Source of the DNA: a bacterium
GTDB lineage: Bacteria > SZUA-79 > Acidulodesulfobacterales > Acidulodesulfobacteraceae
Assembly (NCBI GenBank): GCA_021794475.1
Contig: JAJYQS010000097.1
Location: 1-64,000, forward strand
DNA: 64,000 bases
Direction of reading: 5' to 3'
Shown one piece after another: positions 36,123-45,341 of the stretch. The notes under the pieces are model-generated. The model worked only from the letters and a program-made list of their open reading frames with translations, ran no database searches and had not been told where the DNA came from. Position numbers and translations under genes: made by a program. Each line of letters opens with the position of its first letter. The stretch's first letter is position 1.

Positions 36123-37169
36123 ATGACGGCGACTATGAAAGAAGCGCTTTATTATAGCAATGACGACATAAGAATTATTGAAAAACCTATACCTGAAATA
36201 AATGACGATGAAATATTGTTAAAGGTTGAAGCTGCCGGCATCTGCGGAAGCGATGTCATAGAATGGTATAGACGCGATAAAGTTCCTCTGGTTCTCGGTC
36301 ATGAGGTTTCAGGCACTATTGTAGAAGCAGGCGCGAATGTGGAAAAATTTAAAATAGGCGACAGAGTAGTCGCGGCGCATCATGTTCCGTGTAATACCTG
36401 CAAGTACTGTTTAAGCGGACATCAAACCGTTTGCGATACGCTAAGGAGCACAAATTTTTATCCGGGCGGCTTTGCTCAATATTTAAGACTTCCTGAAATT
36501 AACGTTAAAAACGGACTTTATTTATTGCCCGACTCTGTCAGTTTCGAGGAAGGAACTTTCGTTGAACCTTTGGCGTGCTGCGTCAGAGCTCAGAGGCTTG
36601 CAGGCGTCAAACCGGCTCAAACGGTTGCCGTTATAGGAAGCGGGCTGGCAGGGCTTCTGCATATAAATCTTTTGAGGGCGTCCGGAGCGACGACTATTAT
36701 AGCAACGGATATTAACGATTTCAGGCTTTCCGCAGCAAAGAAATTCGGCGCAGATTATACTTTAAACGCAAAAGAAAACGTTCCTGAAGCAATTAAAGAC
36801 ATAAACGGCGGAGTTCTTGCAGACACGGTAATTATTTCGGCAGGAGCAAACAGCGCAATAGAACAGGGGCTTAAATCCGTAAGAAGAGGCGGTACGGTGC
36901 TATTTTTTTCCGCCGCCGAAGATGGAGCAAAACTTCCGCTGTCGATAAATGAAATATTCTGGAGAACGGAAGTAAGCTTGCTCAGCTCTTATGCAGGTTC
37001 CATTGCCGACCATATTAATGCTCTTGAACTCATAAGAACAAAAAGGGTAAATATAAAAGATATGATTACTGATGTATTGCCGCTTGCACAGATATCGCAG
37101 GGATTCAAGCTTACCGCAGAAGCCGGCAGCTCTCTTAAAATTATTATAAAACCGAATACGGCTTTATAA
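36123..37169 (+). CDS. Zinc-dependent alcohol dehydrogenase, medium-chain family
   Basis: NAD(H)-dependent MDR enzyme, 348 residues. Catalytic zinc residues: Cys in GICGSDV (residue about 41) and GHEVSG (His about 60-65). Structural zinc cysteines in VPCNTCKYCLSGHQTVC. Rossmann motif VIGSGLAGL, and an acidic ATDIND at the end of beta-2 favouring NAD. The closest groups by these motifs are threonine/sorbitol dehydrogenase-like proteins; the substrate cannot be set. GGGAG precedes the ATG. It stands as a single gene between a hairpin and a bidirectional terminator. Confidence 0.88.
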   Translation: MTATMKEALYYSNDDIRIIEKPIPEINDDEILLKVEAAGICGSDVIEWYRRDKVPLVLGHEVSGTIVEAGANVEKFKIGDRVVAAHHVPCNTCKYCLSGHQTVCDTLRSTNFYPGGFAQYLRLPEINVKNGLYLLPDSVSFEEGTFVEPLACCVRAQRLAGVKPAQTVAVIGSGLAGLLHINLLRASGATTIIATDINDFRLSAAKKFGADYTLNAKENVPEAIKDINGGVLADTVIISAGANSAIEQGLKSVRRGGTVLFFSAAEDGAKLPLSINEIFWRTEVSLLSSYAGSIADHINALELIRTKRVNIKDMITDVLPLAQISQGFKLTAEAGSSLKIIIKPNTAL

Positions 37170-37210
37170 AATATTTATTATAGCATTTTAATTAAGTTAT
37201 ATTATAAATA

Positions 37211-37230
37211 CTCCGTCCGTAAGGACGGAG
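37211..37230. terminator. Bidirectional terminator between adh-like gene and usp
   Basis: CTCCGTCC-GTAA-GGACGGAG: a perfect 8-bp GC-rich stem with a GNRA-type loop in the 85 bp between two convergent genes. Flanks are A/T-rich on both sides, suiting both directions. Confidence 0.7.
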
Positions 37231-37254
37231 ATAAATTATTAATTAGAGATTAGC

Positions 37255-37689
37255 CTACTGTTTTCTAAATAAAAGCACAGGCAATGAGGAATGCCGCACT
37301 AGAGATTCTGCCACTGAGCCTAAAAGCACTCTGGAAAGACCTGTTCTTCCGTGGGTTCCCATTACTATTAATTCGTAGTTTTCATTTTTTGCTTTTTCAA
37401 GGACAACATCCTGAGGCACGCCGTGAGTCAAAACGGTATTGACTACAACGCCTTTAGACACGGCGATTTCATCTAATTTTTTCAATAGTCCCTTTTCTTC
37501 TTCCGCTAATGTTTCGTAAATATCAACCGAACCGAAAGATAAATCCCCTGCATTTTGCATAAGATTGATATCTAAAACATGTATAAAAGTAATTGTGGAT
37601 TTCAACTGCTCTGCGAGTTCAATTGCGTTATTAGATGCATTAAGCGAGGTTTCGCTAAAATCAACCGGGCATAGAATTTTCTTAAACAT
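37255..37689 (-). CDS. Universal stress protein, UspA family
   Basis: 144-residue single-domain Usp, usually a cytoplasmic homodimer. The ATP-binding signature G-x2-G-x9-G-S is present as GTHGRTGLSRVLLGSVAE, with LVRHSSLPVLLF after it. N-terminus ILCPVDFSETS is typical. A strong AGGAGG lies five bases before the ATG. It probably responds to starvation or energy stress; the specific role is unknown. Confidence 0.93.
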   Translation of the reverse strand: MFKKILCPVDFSETSLNASNNAIELAEQLKSTITFIHVLDINLMQNAGDLSFGSVDIYETLAEEEKGLLKKLDEIAVSKGVVVNTVLTHGVPQDVVLEKAKNENYELIVMGTHGRTGLSRVLLGSVAESLVRHSSLPVLLFRKQ

Positions 37690-38047
37690 TTTTCCTCCTG
37701 ATTAATAAATGAATTTGATACGGCTATTTAGTTTTATTTTAAATAATTATTATGTTTAAATAATTGTTATGGTATATGTATTTAATTTGTTTTGCTTAGT
37801 TTAATTTTTTTTTAATTTTAGCCTAAATTCAGGATGCAATTTTTTTTATATATTTTTATATATTATATATCATATTATTATAATAAATTGTATATTTTTA
37901 TTTTTTTTATTATAATTGTTACTTTATTATTTATTGTTTCAACCGGTATAAATTTTTAAAATATAAGCAAAATATAAAATTTAATTTTAATTATGGGGGC
38001 GTTTTAGTTTAAGCCGGTATGTTTAAACGGACGGATGTAAATTATAT
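37690..38047. other. Intergenic divergent region between usp and uppP
   Basis: About 358 bp of very AT-rich DNA with long T and TA runs (37800-37920). It contains the usp ribosome-binding site and one candidate promoter for uppP. No gene or RNA structure recognised. Confidence 0.5.
37934..37962 (+). promoter_or_regulatory. Candidate promoter of uppP
   Basis: TTGTTT, 17-nt spacer, TAAAAT (5/6 to -10) about 85 bp before the ATG. Moderate match in AT-rich DNA. Confidence 0.3.
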
Positions 38048-38896
38048 ATGATTAGTCTTTCTATTTTTCAGGGCATTATTCTTGCCGTAATTCAAGGCAT
38101 CAGCGAACTTTTTCCTATTTCAAGTCTGGCTCAGGGAGTAATAATACCCACGCTGTTTGGATGGCATATAAATAGACAGGCTGAAGGCTTTTTGCCTTTT
38201 CTCGTTGTTCTGCATCTTGGCACCGCCCTGGCCCTTATAGTATATTTTTACAAAGATTGGATTAGTTTGTTTAAGGGTTTTTTCAAAGGGGTGGCTGAAA
38301 GGAATATTAATATAAATGAAGATTCTAAGACCTTGTATCTATTAGCATTAGCCACAATTCCGGCAGGTATTTTAGGTTTAATTTTTGTCCATAAACTTAA
38401 GAAATTATTCGGTTTTACAGATATAGCAGCTTTTTTTCTAATAATAAACGGTATTATTTTGTATCTCGGCGAAAAAAGAAGGAGAAAGCAGGGTATAGCT
38501 AAAATAGCTGATATGACGGTATATATGGCGCTTATAATAGGTTTTTTTCAATCTTTTGCACTGATTCCAGGAATATCCCGTTCTGCCATAACTATGGTTG
38601 CCGCTTTATACCTCGGTTTTAAACATGAATCTGCCGCAAAATTCTCGTTTCTTCTGGCTACGCCTATTATATTTGCCGCTGGACTTTTAGAGGTTCCGAA
38701 AATGCTTAAGCTGCATCTTGCCAATTTTGATGCAATAGCTGTTATAAGCGGCATTGTTGCAGGTGTTGTGGCATATTTTAGCATATGGTTTTTAATGAAA
38801 TATTTTCATAAATATGAGGTTAACGCGCTTTATCCGTTTGCGTTTTATTGCATTTTATTTGGCTCTTTTGTTCTGGTATACAGAATTGTTTTTTAA
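38048..38896 (+). CDS. uppP: Undecaprenyl-diphosphatase UppP/BacA
   Basis: Integral membrane phosphatase recycling undecaprenyl diphosphate to the monophosphate carrier used for peptidoglycan and LPS. 282 residues with about eight helices. Motif 1 is QGISELFPISSLAQG: the QGxxE part is present, but the His that normally follows the SSxx turn is Gln. Motif 2 is PGISRSAIT with the conserved Arg. The family also confers bacitracin tolerance. The His change is worth checking; the rest of the sequence is convincing. Confidence 0.9.
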   Translation: MISLSIFQGIILAVIQGISELFPISSLAQGVIIPTLFGWHINRQAEGFLPFLVVLHLGTALALIVYFYKDWISLFKGFFKGVAERNININEDSKTLYLLALATIPAGILGLIFVHKLKKLFGFTDIAAFFLIINGIILYLGEKRRRKQGIAKIADMTVYMALIIGFFQSFALIPGISRSAITMVAALYLGFKHESAAKFSFLLATPIIFAAGLLEVPKMLKLHLANFDAIAVISGIVAGVVAYFSIWFLMKYFHKYEVNALYPFAFYCILFGSFVLVYRIVF

Positions 38897-38990
38897 AAAA
38901 TTATTGAAAATTTATGATTTTTAAATCTGTTTTTTAAATTTAATTTTATAATAAATATTTATAAAATTGCGGATATTTAATTATTATTTG

Positions 38991-38999
38991 TGATATAAT
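38991..38999 (+). promoter_or_regulatory. Extended -10 element before xerC
   Basis: TGATATAAT combines TG-N with TATAAT about 100 bp before the xerC ATG. No good -35 at the right distance, which extended -10 promoters can tolerate. Confidence 0.35.
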
Positions 39000-39095
39000 T
39001 TCAGTTTAAAGTTTTTGAATAATTACGTTTGTTTAATTATTTTATTTATTCTAAGACCTCTTTTATTCGCTTTTTATTTAATAATTTCTTTAATT

Positions 39096-40136
39096 ATGGA
39101 AAAGCAGCCGGATTATATAGCAGAGTTTGAAAATTATTTGCGGCTTGATAAAAATTATTCTATAAATACGGTAATGGCATATTCTTCAGATGTGAAGGAA
39201 TTATTTATATATTTAAAAAGCGTTTCCGATATCAGAAAGAAAGATTACAGACACAATAACGGCGATTGCGATAACAATAATAAAAAAAATACGGATAATA
39301 TAACTATAAACCGCGATGATGATTATTATAATAATAATGAGATAGATATTAAAGAAATTGCCGAGATAGACATAAGAGGATATTTAAGCAAAGAATACGA
39401 TAAGGTTAAAAAAGTAAGCCTTGCAAGAAAAATAGAATCTATTAAGGCTTTTTTTAATTTTCTTGAAAAGAGACATATCATAGATAAAAACCCGGTTTTT
39501 TTATTAGAACTTCCAAAAATAGAAAAAAAATTACCCTTTTTTTTAACCGTAAATGAAGCAAGATTTCTGTTAGATAATTACAGGTCTTTATCTTTCGAAA
39601 AAAAAGGCGTAAAATATGAGTTTGAAATCTTGAGAAATGATTTAATATTAGAATTTCTTTACGGGAGCGGTTTAAGAGTCAGTGAAATAATTTTTGTAAA
39701 GTATAAAGATTTAGCTCTCAACGAAGGTTATGTCAAGGTTTTAGGCAAAGGTTCAAAAGAGAGAATAATACCTTTAACCATTCAAACCGTTAATAAAATT
39801 CAAAAATGGAAAAACTATATCGGCGCTCATATTGCTAATTTAAATTTTAAAAGCGAATTTTTGATTATTAATAAAAAAGGAAATCATCTGACACGCAGAA
39901 CTGTTCATAGAATAGTTCATGAATCTATGCTTATAACAGGTCAATTTAAAAATATATCACCGCACAGTTTAAGGCATTCTTTCGCTACGCATCTGCTCGA
40001 TAACGGCGCAGATTTGCGTTCTATTCAGGATATGCTCGGACATTCTAATCTTTCGACGACTGAAAAATATACTCATTTGAGTTTGAAGAAATTATTAGAC
40101 GTTTACAAGCAATCACATCCGCATGCGGTTAAATAG
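39096..40136 (+). CDS. xerC: Tyrosine recombinase XerC/XerD
   Basis: Site-specific recombinase resolving chromosome dimers at dif. The ATG giving MEKQPDYIAEF matches family starts; a TTG 27 codons upstream would add a spurious hydrophobic segment. N-terminal SAM-like DNA-binding domain is interrupted by an Asn/Asp-rich insert (about residues 45-85). Catalytic residues: Arg in GSGLRVSEI, Lys in GKGSKERIIPL, HSLRHSFATHLL, GHSNLSTTEKYTH with the nucleophilic Tyr. Downstream hslV and hslU follow the known xerC-hslVU arrangement, which argues against a phage integrase. Confidence 0.9.
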   Translation: MEKQPDYIAEFENYLRLDKNYSINTVMAYSSDVKELFIYLKSVSDIRKKDYRHNNGDCDNNNKKNTDNITINRDDDYYNNNEIDIKEIAEIDIRGYLSKEYDKVKKVSLARKIESIKAFFNFLEKRHIIDKNPVFLLELPKIEKKLPFFLTVNEARFLLDNYRSLSFEKKGVKYEFEILRNDLILEFLYGSGLRVSEIIFVKYKDLALNEGYVKVLGKGSKERIIPLTIQTVNKIQKWKNYIGAHIANLNFKSEFLIINKKGNHLTRRTVHRIVHESMLITGQFKNISPHSLRHSFATHLLDNGADLRSIQDMLGHSNLSTTEKYTHLSLKKLLDVYKQSHPHAVK

Positions 40137-40169
40137 TTTATTATCTAACTTAAGGAGAATTAATATACA

Positions 40170-40730
40170 ATGGCAAATAATAACAATGAAGGCATAAAAC
40201 TTTTAGGTACAACTATAATAGGCGTCAGAAGAAACGGTCACATAGCCGTCGCGGGGGACGGGCAGGTTACATTAGGCAATACCGTTATGAAAAATACTGC
40301 AAAAAAGGTCAGAAGGCTTTACGATGACAAAGTAATAACAGGTTTTGCCGGTGCGACGGCAGATGCCTTCACTCTTTTTGAAAAAATGGAAGAAAAACTT
40401 GCAAAATTTAACGGTAATGTAAGAAGAGCAAGCGTTGAACTCGCTAAAGACTGGAGAACCGATAAGATTTTACGCAGGCTTGAAGCTATGCTTATCATTG
40501 CCGATGCCAAGGATTTATTTATAATCTCCGGAGCGGGGGATGTTATAGAACCTGATGAAAACGAAAATGTTCTTTCTATCGGTTCAGGCGGACCTTATGC
40601 TATGGCGTGCGCCCTTGCTTTGATGGAAAATACGGAAATGGAAGCAAAAGAAATAGCGGAATATTCAATAAAAATAGCTTCAAGGATATGTATCTATACC
40701 AACAATAATATTATAGTAGAAGCAATATAA
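40170..40730 (+). CDS. hslV: ATP-dependent protease peptidase subunit HslV
   Basis: Proteasome-like threonine protease of the HslUV (ClpQY) complex. After a 13-residue propeptide ([13 protein letters not shown]) the mature enzyme would begin at T14 with [10 protein letters not shown], aligning with the usual TTIVSVRR start. Further family motifs: [48 protein letters not shown]. 186 residues. AAGGAG is upstream. It precedes hslU by 60 bp. Confidence 0.96.
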   Translation: MANNNNEGIKLLGTTIIGVRRNGHIAVAGDGQVTLGNTVMKNTAKKVRRLYDDKVITGFAGATADAFTLFEKMEEKLAKFNGNVRRASVELAKDWRTDKILRRLEAMLIIADAKDLFIISGAGDVIEPDENENVLSIGSGGPYAMACALALMENTEMEAKEIAEYSIKIASRICIYTNNNIIVEAI

Positions 40731-40790
40731 ACGCAAATCAAACAATATTATTACAATTTAAAACTTAACGGCGAGGAGAAATAATCTAAT

Positions 40791-42158
40791 ATGGCTGGGA
40801 AAATAGATTTTTTAACACCTAAAGAAATAGTGAAAGAACTGAATAAATACGTTATAGGTCAGGATAAAGCCAAAAGGGCTGTTGCTATAGCCCTAAGGAC
40901 CCGTTTTAGAAGAAACACCGTGCCGGCAGATATAATGGATGATATAGTGCCTAAAAATATTTTATTAATTGGACCGACCGGAGTAGGCAAAACTGAAATA
41001 GCACGGAGAATAGCTAAACTCTCGGACTCTCCTTTTATTAAAGTGGAAGCTTCTAAATTCACTGAAGTAGGATATATGGGCAGAGACGTAGAAGCGATGA
41101 TAAGAGACCTGACGGAAATTTCTATTATGAGCGAAAAAACAAAAGAAATGGACAATGTTATTGAAAAAGCTCAGGAAAACGCTGAGGAGATGCTGCTGGA
41201 TTTATTAGTTCCGCCGCCGCCTAAGGTGTCCAAAAAAAATGCGGCAGAAATTCCTGCCGACACGCATGCACATACAAGAGAAAAATTCAGAAAAATGTTT
41301 AAAGAAGGCAAGCTTGACGGCAGAACCGTCGAAATGGAGGTCAAATCATCTAACAGGCAGCCATTTCCGGTTATAGAGGTTTTTTCCGGTCAGGCAGGGT
41401 TTGACGATATAGGACAGGATTTAAAAGAAATGTTTTCTGGCATGTTTCCTAAGCAAAAAAAACTTGAAAAAGTCGGAGTTTCCGAAGCGTATGAAATACT
41501 GATACGTGAAGAAAGCGAAAGACTTGTAGATATAGATAAAGTAATTAAAAATGCAATAGAAAAGTTAGAAAATTCAGGATTAGTTTTTATAGATGAAATT
41601 GATAAAATTGCTTCGCGTGAAAAATCGTATGGACCGGACATTTCGAGAGAAGGAGTCCAAAGGGATTTACTCCCTATTATAGAAGGTTCAAATGTAATGA
41701 CCAAATACGGAGTCGTCAAAACAGACCATATATTATTCATAGCGGCAGGAGCTTTTCATGTATCCAAACCGTCTGACCTCATACCCGAATTGCAGGGCAG
41801 ATTTCCTATACGCGTTGAAATGGAATCATTGAGCAAAAATGACTTTGTACGAATCTTGAAAGAGCCTAAAAATGCATTAATAAAACAATACCATGAGCTT
41901 TTAAAAACTGAAAAGGTAAATTTAGATTTTACGGAAGACGGCATAGAACGTATTGCCGAGATAGCCGAAGAAGTCAATCTTAAAACTGAAAATATCGGCG
42001 CAAGGAGGCTTCAGACGATATTAGAAAAAGCGATGGAAGATATATCATTTGACGCGCCGTATAAAACTGCCAAAAAATTTATTATTGACGCAAAATATAT
42101 TGATTCCAAATTAAAAGATATAGTTAAAGACGAAGACCTTGCAAGATATATTTTATAA
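40791..42158 (+). CDS. hslU: HslUV protease ATPase subunit HslU
   Basis: AAA+ unfoldase that feeds HslV. 455 residues. Walker A GPTGVGKT (61-68), [10 protein letters not shown] pore loop (GYVG class) near residue 90, I domain from about 110-240, Walker [12 protein letters not shown] near 265, and sensor-2 [10 protein letters not shown] near 405. The C-terminal tail EDLARYIL is the conserved segment inserted into HslV to activate it. GGCGAGGAG lies before the ATG. Confidence 0.97.
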   Translation: MAGKIDFLTPKEIVKELNKYVIGQDKAKRAVAIALRTRFRRNTVPADIMDDIVPKNILLIGPTGVGKTEIARRIAKLSDSPFIKVEASKFTEVGYMGRDVEAMIRDLTEISIMSEKTKEMDNVIEKAQENAEEMLLDLLVPPPPKVSKKNAAEIPADTHAHTREKFRKMFKEGKLDGRTVEMEVKSSNRQPFPVIEVFSGQAGFDDIGQDLKEMFSGMFPKQKKLEKVGVSEAYEILIREESERLVDIDKVIKNAIEKLENSGLVFIDEIDKIASREKSYGPDISREGVQRDLLPIIEGSNVMTKYGVVKTDHILFIAAGAFHVSKPSDLIPELQGRFPIRVEMESLSKNDFVRILKEPKNALIKQYHELLKTEKVNLDFTEDGIERIAEIAEEVNLKTENIGARRLQTILEKAMEDISFDAPYKTAKKFIIDAKYIDSKLKDIVKDEDLARYIL

Positions 42159-42184
42159 TTGTTTGTCGCAAATATAAAAAAATT

Positions 42185-43033
42185 ATGGAAGAATATATAA
42201 AAAAAGCAAAAACACTTCTCGAGGCATTGCCGTATATTCAGGAATTTTATTCAAAAACATTTGTAATAAAATTCGGCGGTTCTATCGCTGCTTCCAATGA
42301 GCTCAAAGAAAATTTCGTAATGGATATAATATTGCTGAAATTAGTAGGAATTAATATTGTTGTTGTGCACGGCGGGGGCAAAGATATTGACAATCTTTTA
42401 ACCCGTCTCGGCATAAAGAGCAATTATCACAACGGGTTTCGTTTAACGGATGCCGGAACTATGGAAGTCGTAGAAATGGTTTTATCGGGCAAAATTAATA
42501 AAGACCTTGTTGCCTTAATAGGCAAATTCGGCGGAAAAGCCTGTGGAATATCGGGAAAAGACGGAAATTTGATTATTGCAGAAAGAATTAAAAATGAATA
42601 TGTAGATTTGGGAAGCGTAGGCATCGTGAAAAAAATCAACAAAGAAATATTAGAAACATTGGATAAATCATTTATTCCGGTCATAGCTCCCGTCAGCATG
42701 GATGAATCCGGTATTACGTTAAATATTAATGCCGATGTAGCGGCTTCCGCCATTGCTTCAGAACTGAAAGCGGAAAAACTTATCATGCTTTCCGACCAGG
42801 ACGGGCTTTTAAACGGCGAAGGAAAACTTATAGAATCCGCAAAAGAAAAAGATATTGAAAAAATGCTAAAAAATGGGATAATATACGGAGGCATGATACC
42901 TAAGGTAAATTCATGCATAAACGCCGTAAAAAACGGAGTTAAAAAAGTTCATATAATTAACGGTTCTGTTCCCCATGCCGTTTTATTAGAGATATTTACC
43001 AAAAAAGGCATAGGCACGCAGATAACGCTTTAA
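42185..43033 (+). CDS. argB: Acetylglutamate kinase
   Basis: Second step of arginine synthesis: phosphorylates N-acetylglutamate. Seen: FVIKFGGS (27-34), VVHGGGKDIDNLL, NGFRLTD, and a C-terminal KVHIINGSVPHAVLLEIF. The N-terminal helix YIKKAKTLLEALPYIQEF is the extension typical of hexameric, arginine-inhibited enzymes, so feedback control is likely. 282 residues. First gene of argB-argD-argF-argG-argH; argC and argJ/argA are not in the window. Confidence 0.96.
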   Translation: MEEYIKKAKTLLEALPYIQEFYSKTFVIKFGGSIAASNELKENFVMDIILLKLVGINIVVVHGGGKDIDNLLTRLGIKSNYHNGFRLTDAGTMEVVEMVLSGKINKDLVALIGKFGGKACGISGKDGNLIIAERIKNEYVDLGSVGIVKKINKEILETLDKSFIPVIAPVSMDESGITLNINADVAASAIASELKAEKLIMLSDQDGLLNGEGKLIESAKEKDIEKMLKNGIIYGGMIPKVNSCINAVKNGVKKVHIINGSVPHAVLLEIFTKKGIGTQITL

Positions 43034-43101
43034 AATGCAAGAAAAAAAGAATATCTGTACTCACTTAAAAATAATTTTAGGATTTTAGGGGTTATAATAA
43101 A

Positions 43102-44301
43102 ATGAACACAAAAGAACTTACTGCTAAATATATAATGAATACCTATTCGAGATTTGACCTTGAATTGACGAAAGGTAGCGGGACAGAACTTTTTGATGAA
43201 AAAGGAAAAGGATATATTGATTTTGCAGCCGGTATTGCAGTAAATAATCTCGGGTATAATAATGAATTTATTAATAATGCCGTTATAGCCCAGTTAAAAA
43301 AATTAATTCATGTCTCAAATTATTTTTATACGGAGCCGCAGGCTTTATTGGCGCAAAAATTAGTAGAAAATTCATTTGCGTCTAAAGTATTTTTTTGCAA
43401 TAGCGGCGCCGAAAGTATTGAAGGGGCTATCAAGCTGGCAAGAAGCTATTCCGGTAAAATTTCAAAAAGGGGCTATAAAATAATCAGCATGAATAATTCT
43501 TTTCACGGCAGAACTTTCGGAGCGCTTGCGGCGACAGGACAGGAAAAATACCGCAAAGGTTTTGAACCGCTTTTGCCCGGCTTCGATTACGCTGATTATA
43601 ATGATATAAAGCAGATAGAAAATCTTATAGACGGCAATAATGATTACTGCGCAATATTGCTTGAACCGGTGCAGGGAGAAGGCGGAGTAAATATAGCATC
43701 GCGCGATTATATTAAAAAAATCAGAGAAATTACCGAAAAAAATAATATGATGCTGATATTTGACGAAGTGCAGGCGGGACTCGGAAGAACAGGGAAGCTT
43801 TTTGCATATATGAATTTTGATGTGGAACCGGATATTATGACTTTGGCAAAACCGCTTGCAGGGGGCTTGCCAATCGGCGCAGTGCTCGCAACACAGAAAG
43901 CGGCGGACGCATTTGAACCCGGAAACCACGCTTCTACATTCGGCGGCGGACCGTTAGTCTGTTCTGCGGCTAATGCCTTTATAGATGAAATTTTAAAAAA
44001 AGATTTTCTTAAAAATGTTACAGAAAAAGGTTTGTATTTGAAGGAAAAGCTGATTAAGCTGAAAGAAAAATTTTCAGGCAAAATTAAAGAGATACGTTCA
44101 ATAGGTCTTATAAGCGCAATCGAATTTTATGACATAAAATCAAAGGATATGGCTATAAAATTGATAAATATGGGATTTCTTACGACCACTGTGCAGGAAA
44201 AAGCCATCAGATTAACGCCTCCTTTAATTATAGGCATAAAAGAAATTGATTTAATCTGCAGCGCTATAGATGAAATTTTAAGTTCTGAAATATTTAACTA
44301 A
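43102..44301 (+). CDS. argD: Acetylornithine aminotransferase
   Basis: PLP-dependent class III aminotransferase for arginine (and perhaps lysine) synthesis. 399 residues. Motifs: FCNSGAESIEGAIKLAR, SFHGRTFGALAATGQ, LEPVQGEGGVN, IFDEVQAGLGRTGK, and the PLP Lys in TLAKPLAGGLPIGAV. Sits between argB and argF with short gaps. Confidence 0.95.
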   Translation: MNTKELTAKYIMNTYSRFDLELTKGSGTELFDEKGKGYIDFAAGIAVNNLGYNNEFINNAVIAQLKKLIHVSNYFYTEPQALLAQKLVENSFASKVFFCNSGAESIEGAIKLARSYSGKISKRGYKIISMNNSFHGRTFGALAATGQEKYRKGFEPLLPGFDYADYNDIKQIENLIDGNNDYCAILLEPVQGEGGVNIASRDYIKKIREITEKNNMMLIFDEVQAGLGRTGKLFAYMNFDVEPDIMTLAKPLAGGLPIGAVLATQKAADAFEPGNHASTFGGGPLVCSAANAFIDEILKKDFLKNVTEKGLYLKEKLIKLKEKFSGKIKEIRSIGLISAIEFYDIKSKDMAIKLINMGFLTTTVQEKAIRLTPPLIIGIKEIDLICSAIDEILSSEIFN

Positions 44302-44368
44302 TATTTAACTAATATAAAGATAAGCAAACAGAATAAAGCCGACAAATTGAACAGGAATATAAAATAAA

Positions 44369-45277
44369 ATGAATAAAATAAAAAATTTTCTTTCCGTATT
44401 AGATTTAACCGAAGAAGAAATTTATTCCATTTTTGAACGGGCGTCATATTTTAAAAAAAATAGACTGAATAATAGCAATAAACCGCTCACCGACAAAAAA
44501 ATAGGTATGATATTTGAAAAATCTTCTACAAGAACAAGGGTGTCTTTTGAGGTAGGTATTATAGAACTGGGCGGCTCGCCTCTGTTTATGTCTTCCAGAG
44601 ACATGCAGCTCGGAAGAGGGGAGCCGGTAAAAGATACGGCAAGGGTGCTTGCCAGATATTTAGACGGTGTTATTATCAGAACCTTTGGACAGGATAGAAT
44701 AAAAGAGTTTGCCGATTTTTTTGAAAAACCGGTAATAAACGGTTTGACGGATATGTATCATCCTGCGCAAATTTTAGCGGATTTATTTACGGTTTATGAA
44801 ATTAAAAATGATATAAAAGAAATTAAAGTAGTTTATTTAGGCGATCCGAATAATATGTCCAATTCATGGATAAATCTTCAGGCGATTATGGGTTTTAAGC
44901 TTGTTCTCGCTATTCCTGAGGGTTTTAAGGTTAATAAAAATGTTGCCGATAATTCTAAAAAATACGGCGGTTCTTTTGAAATAATCCATAACAAATTAAT
45001 AGCTTCAGAAGATGCCGATGTTGTCACTACCGATGTTTTTATAAGTATGGGACAGGATAACGACGATATAAAAATACAGAAGCTTAAGCCTTATATTATC
45101 GATAAACCGGTTATAGACAGCGCAAAGCGCGATGTTATTCTTCTTCATTGTCTGCCTGCCCACAGAGGCGAGGAGATATCGGAAGAAGTATTTGAAAGTT
45201 TTTCAAAAAATATTTTTGATGAGGCTGAAAACAGGCTGCATGTTCAAAAAGCAATAATGGAAAAGATATTTGTATAA
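44369..45277 (+). CDS. argF: Ornithine carbamoyltransferase
   Basis: Makes citrulline from ornithine and carbamoyl phosphate. 302 residues. Carbamoyl-phosphate site EKSSTRTRVSFE, HPAQILADLFT, DPNNMSNSW, and the ornithine motif HCLPAHRGEE with catalytic Cys. Normal anabolic length; gap of 67 bp from argD. Confidence 0.96.
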   Translation: MNKIKNFLSVLDLTEEEIYSIFERASYFKKNRLNNSNKPLTDKKIGMIFEKSSTRTRVSFEVGIIELGGSPLFMSSRDMQLGRGEPVKDTARVLARYLDGVIIRTFGQDRIKEFADFFEKPVINGLTDMYHPAQILADLFTVYEIKNDIKEIKVVYLGDPNNMSNSWINLQAIMGFKLVLAIPEGFKVNKNVADNSKKYGGSFEIIHNKLIASEDADVVTTDVFISMGQDNDDIKIQKLKPYIIDKPVIDSAKRDVILLHCLPAHRGEEISEEVFESFSKNIFDEAENRLHVQKAIMEKIFV

Positions 45278-45341
45278 TTTTAAACATTTATTTATTTATT
45301 TGACAGGTTATAACTTTAATTAATTAATCAGGGAATAAAAA

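Noticed and set aside
39096-40136. Phage or island integrase
   Set aside because: Motifs and the hslVU neighbourhood fit chromosomal XerC; no att repeats, tRNA target or phage genes beside it.
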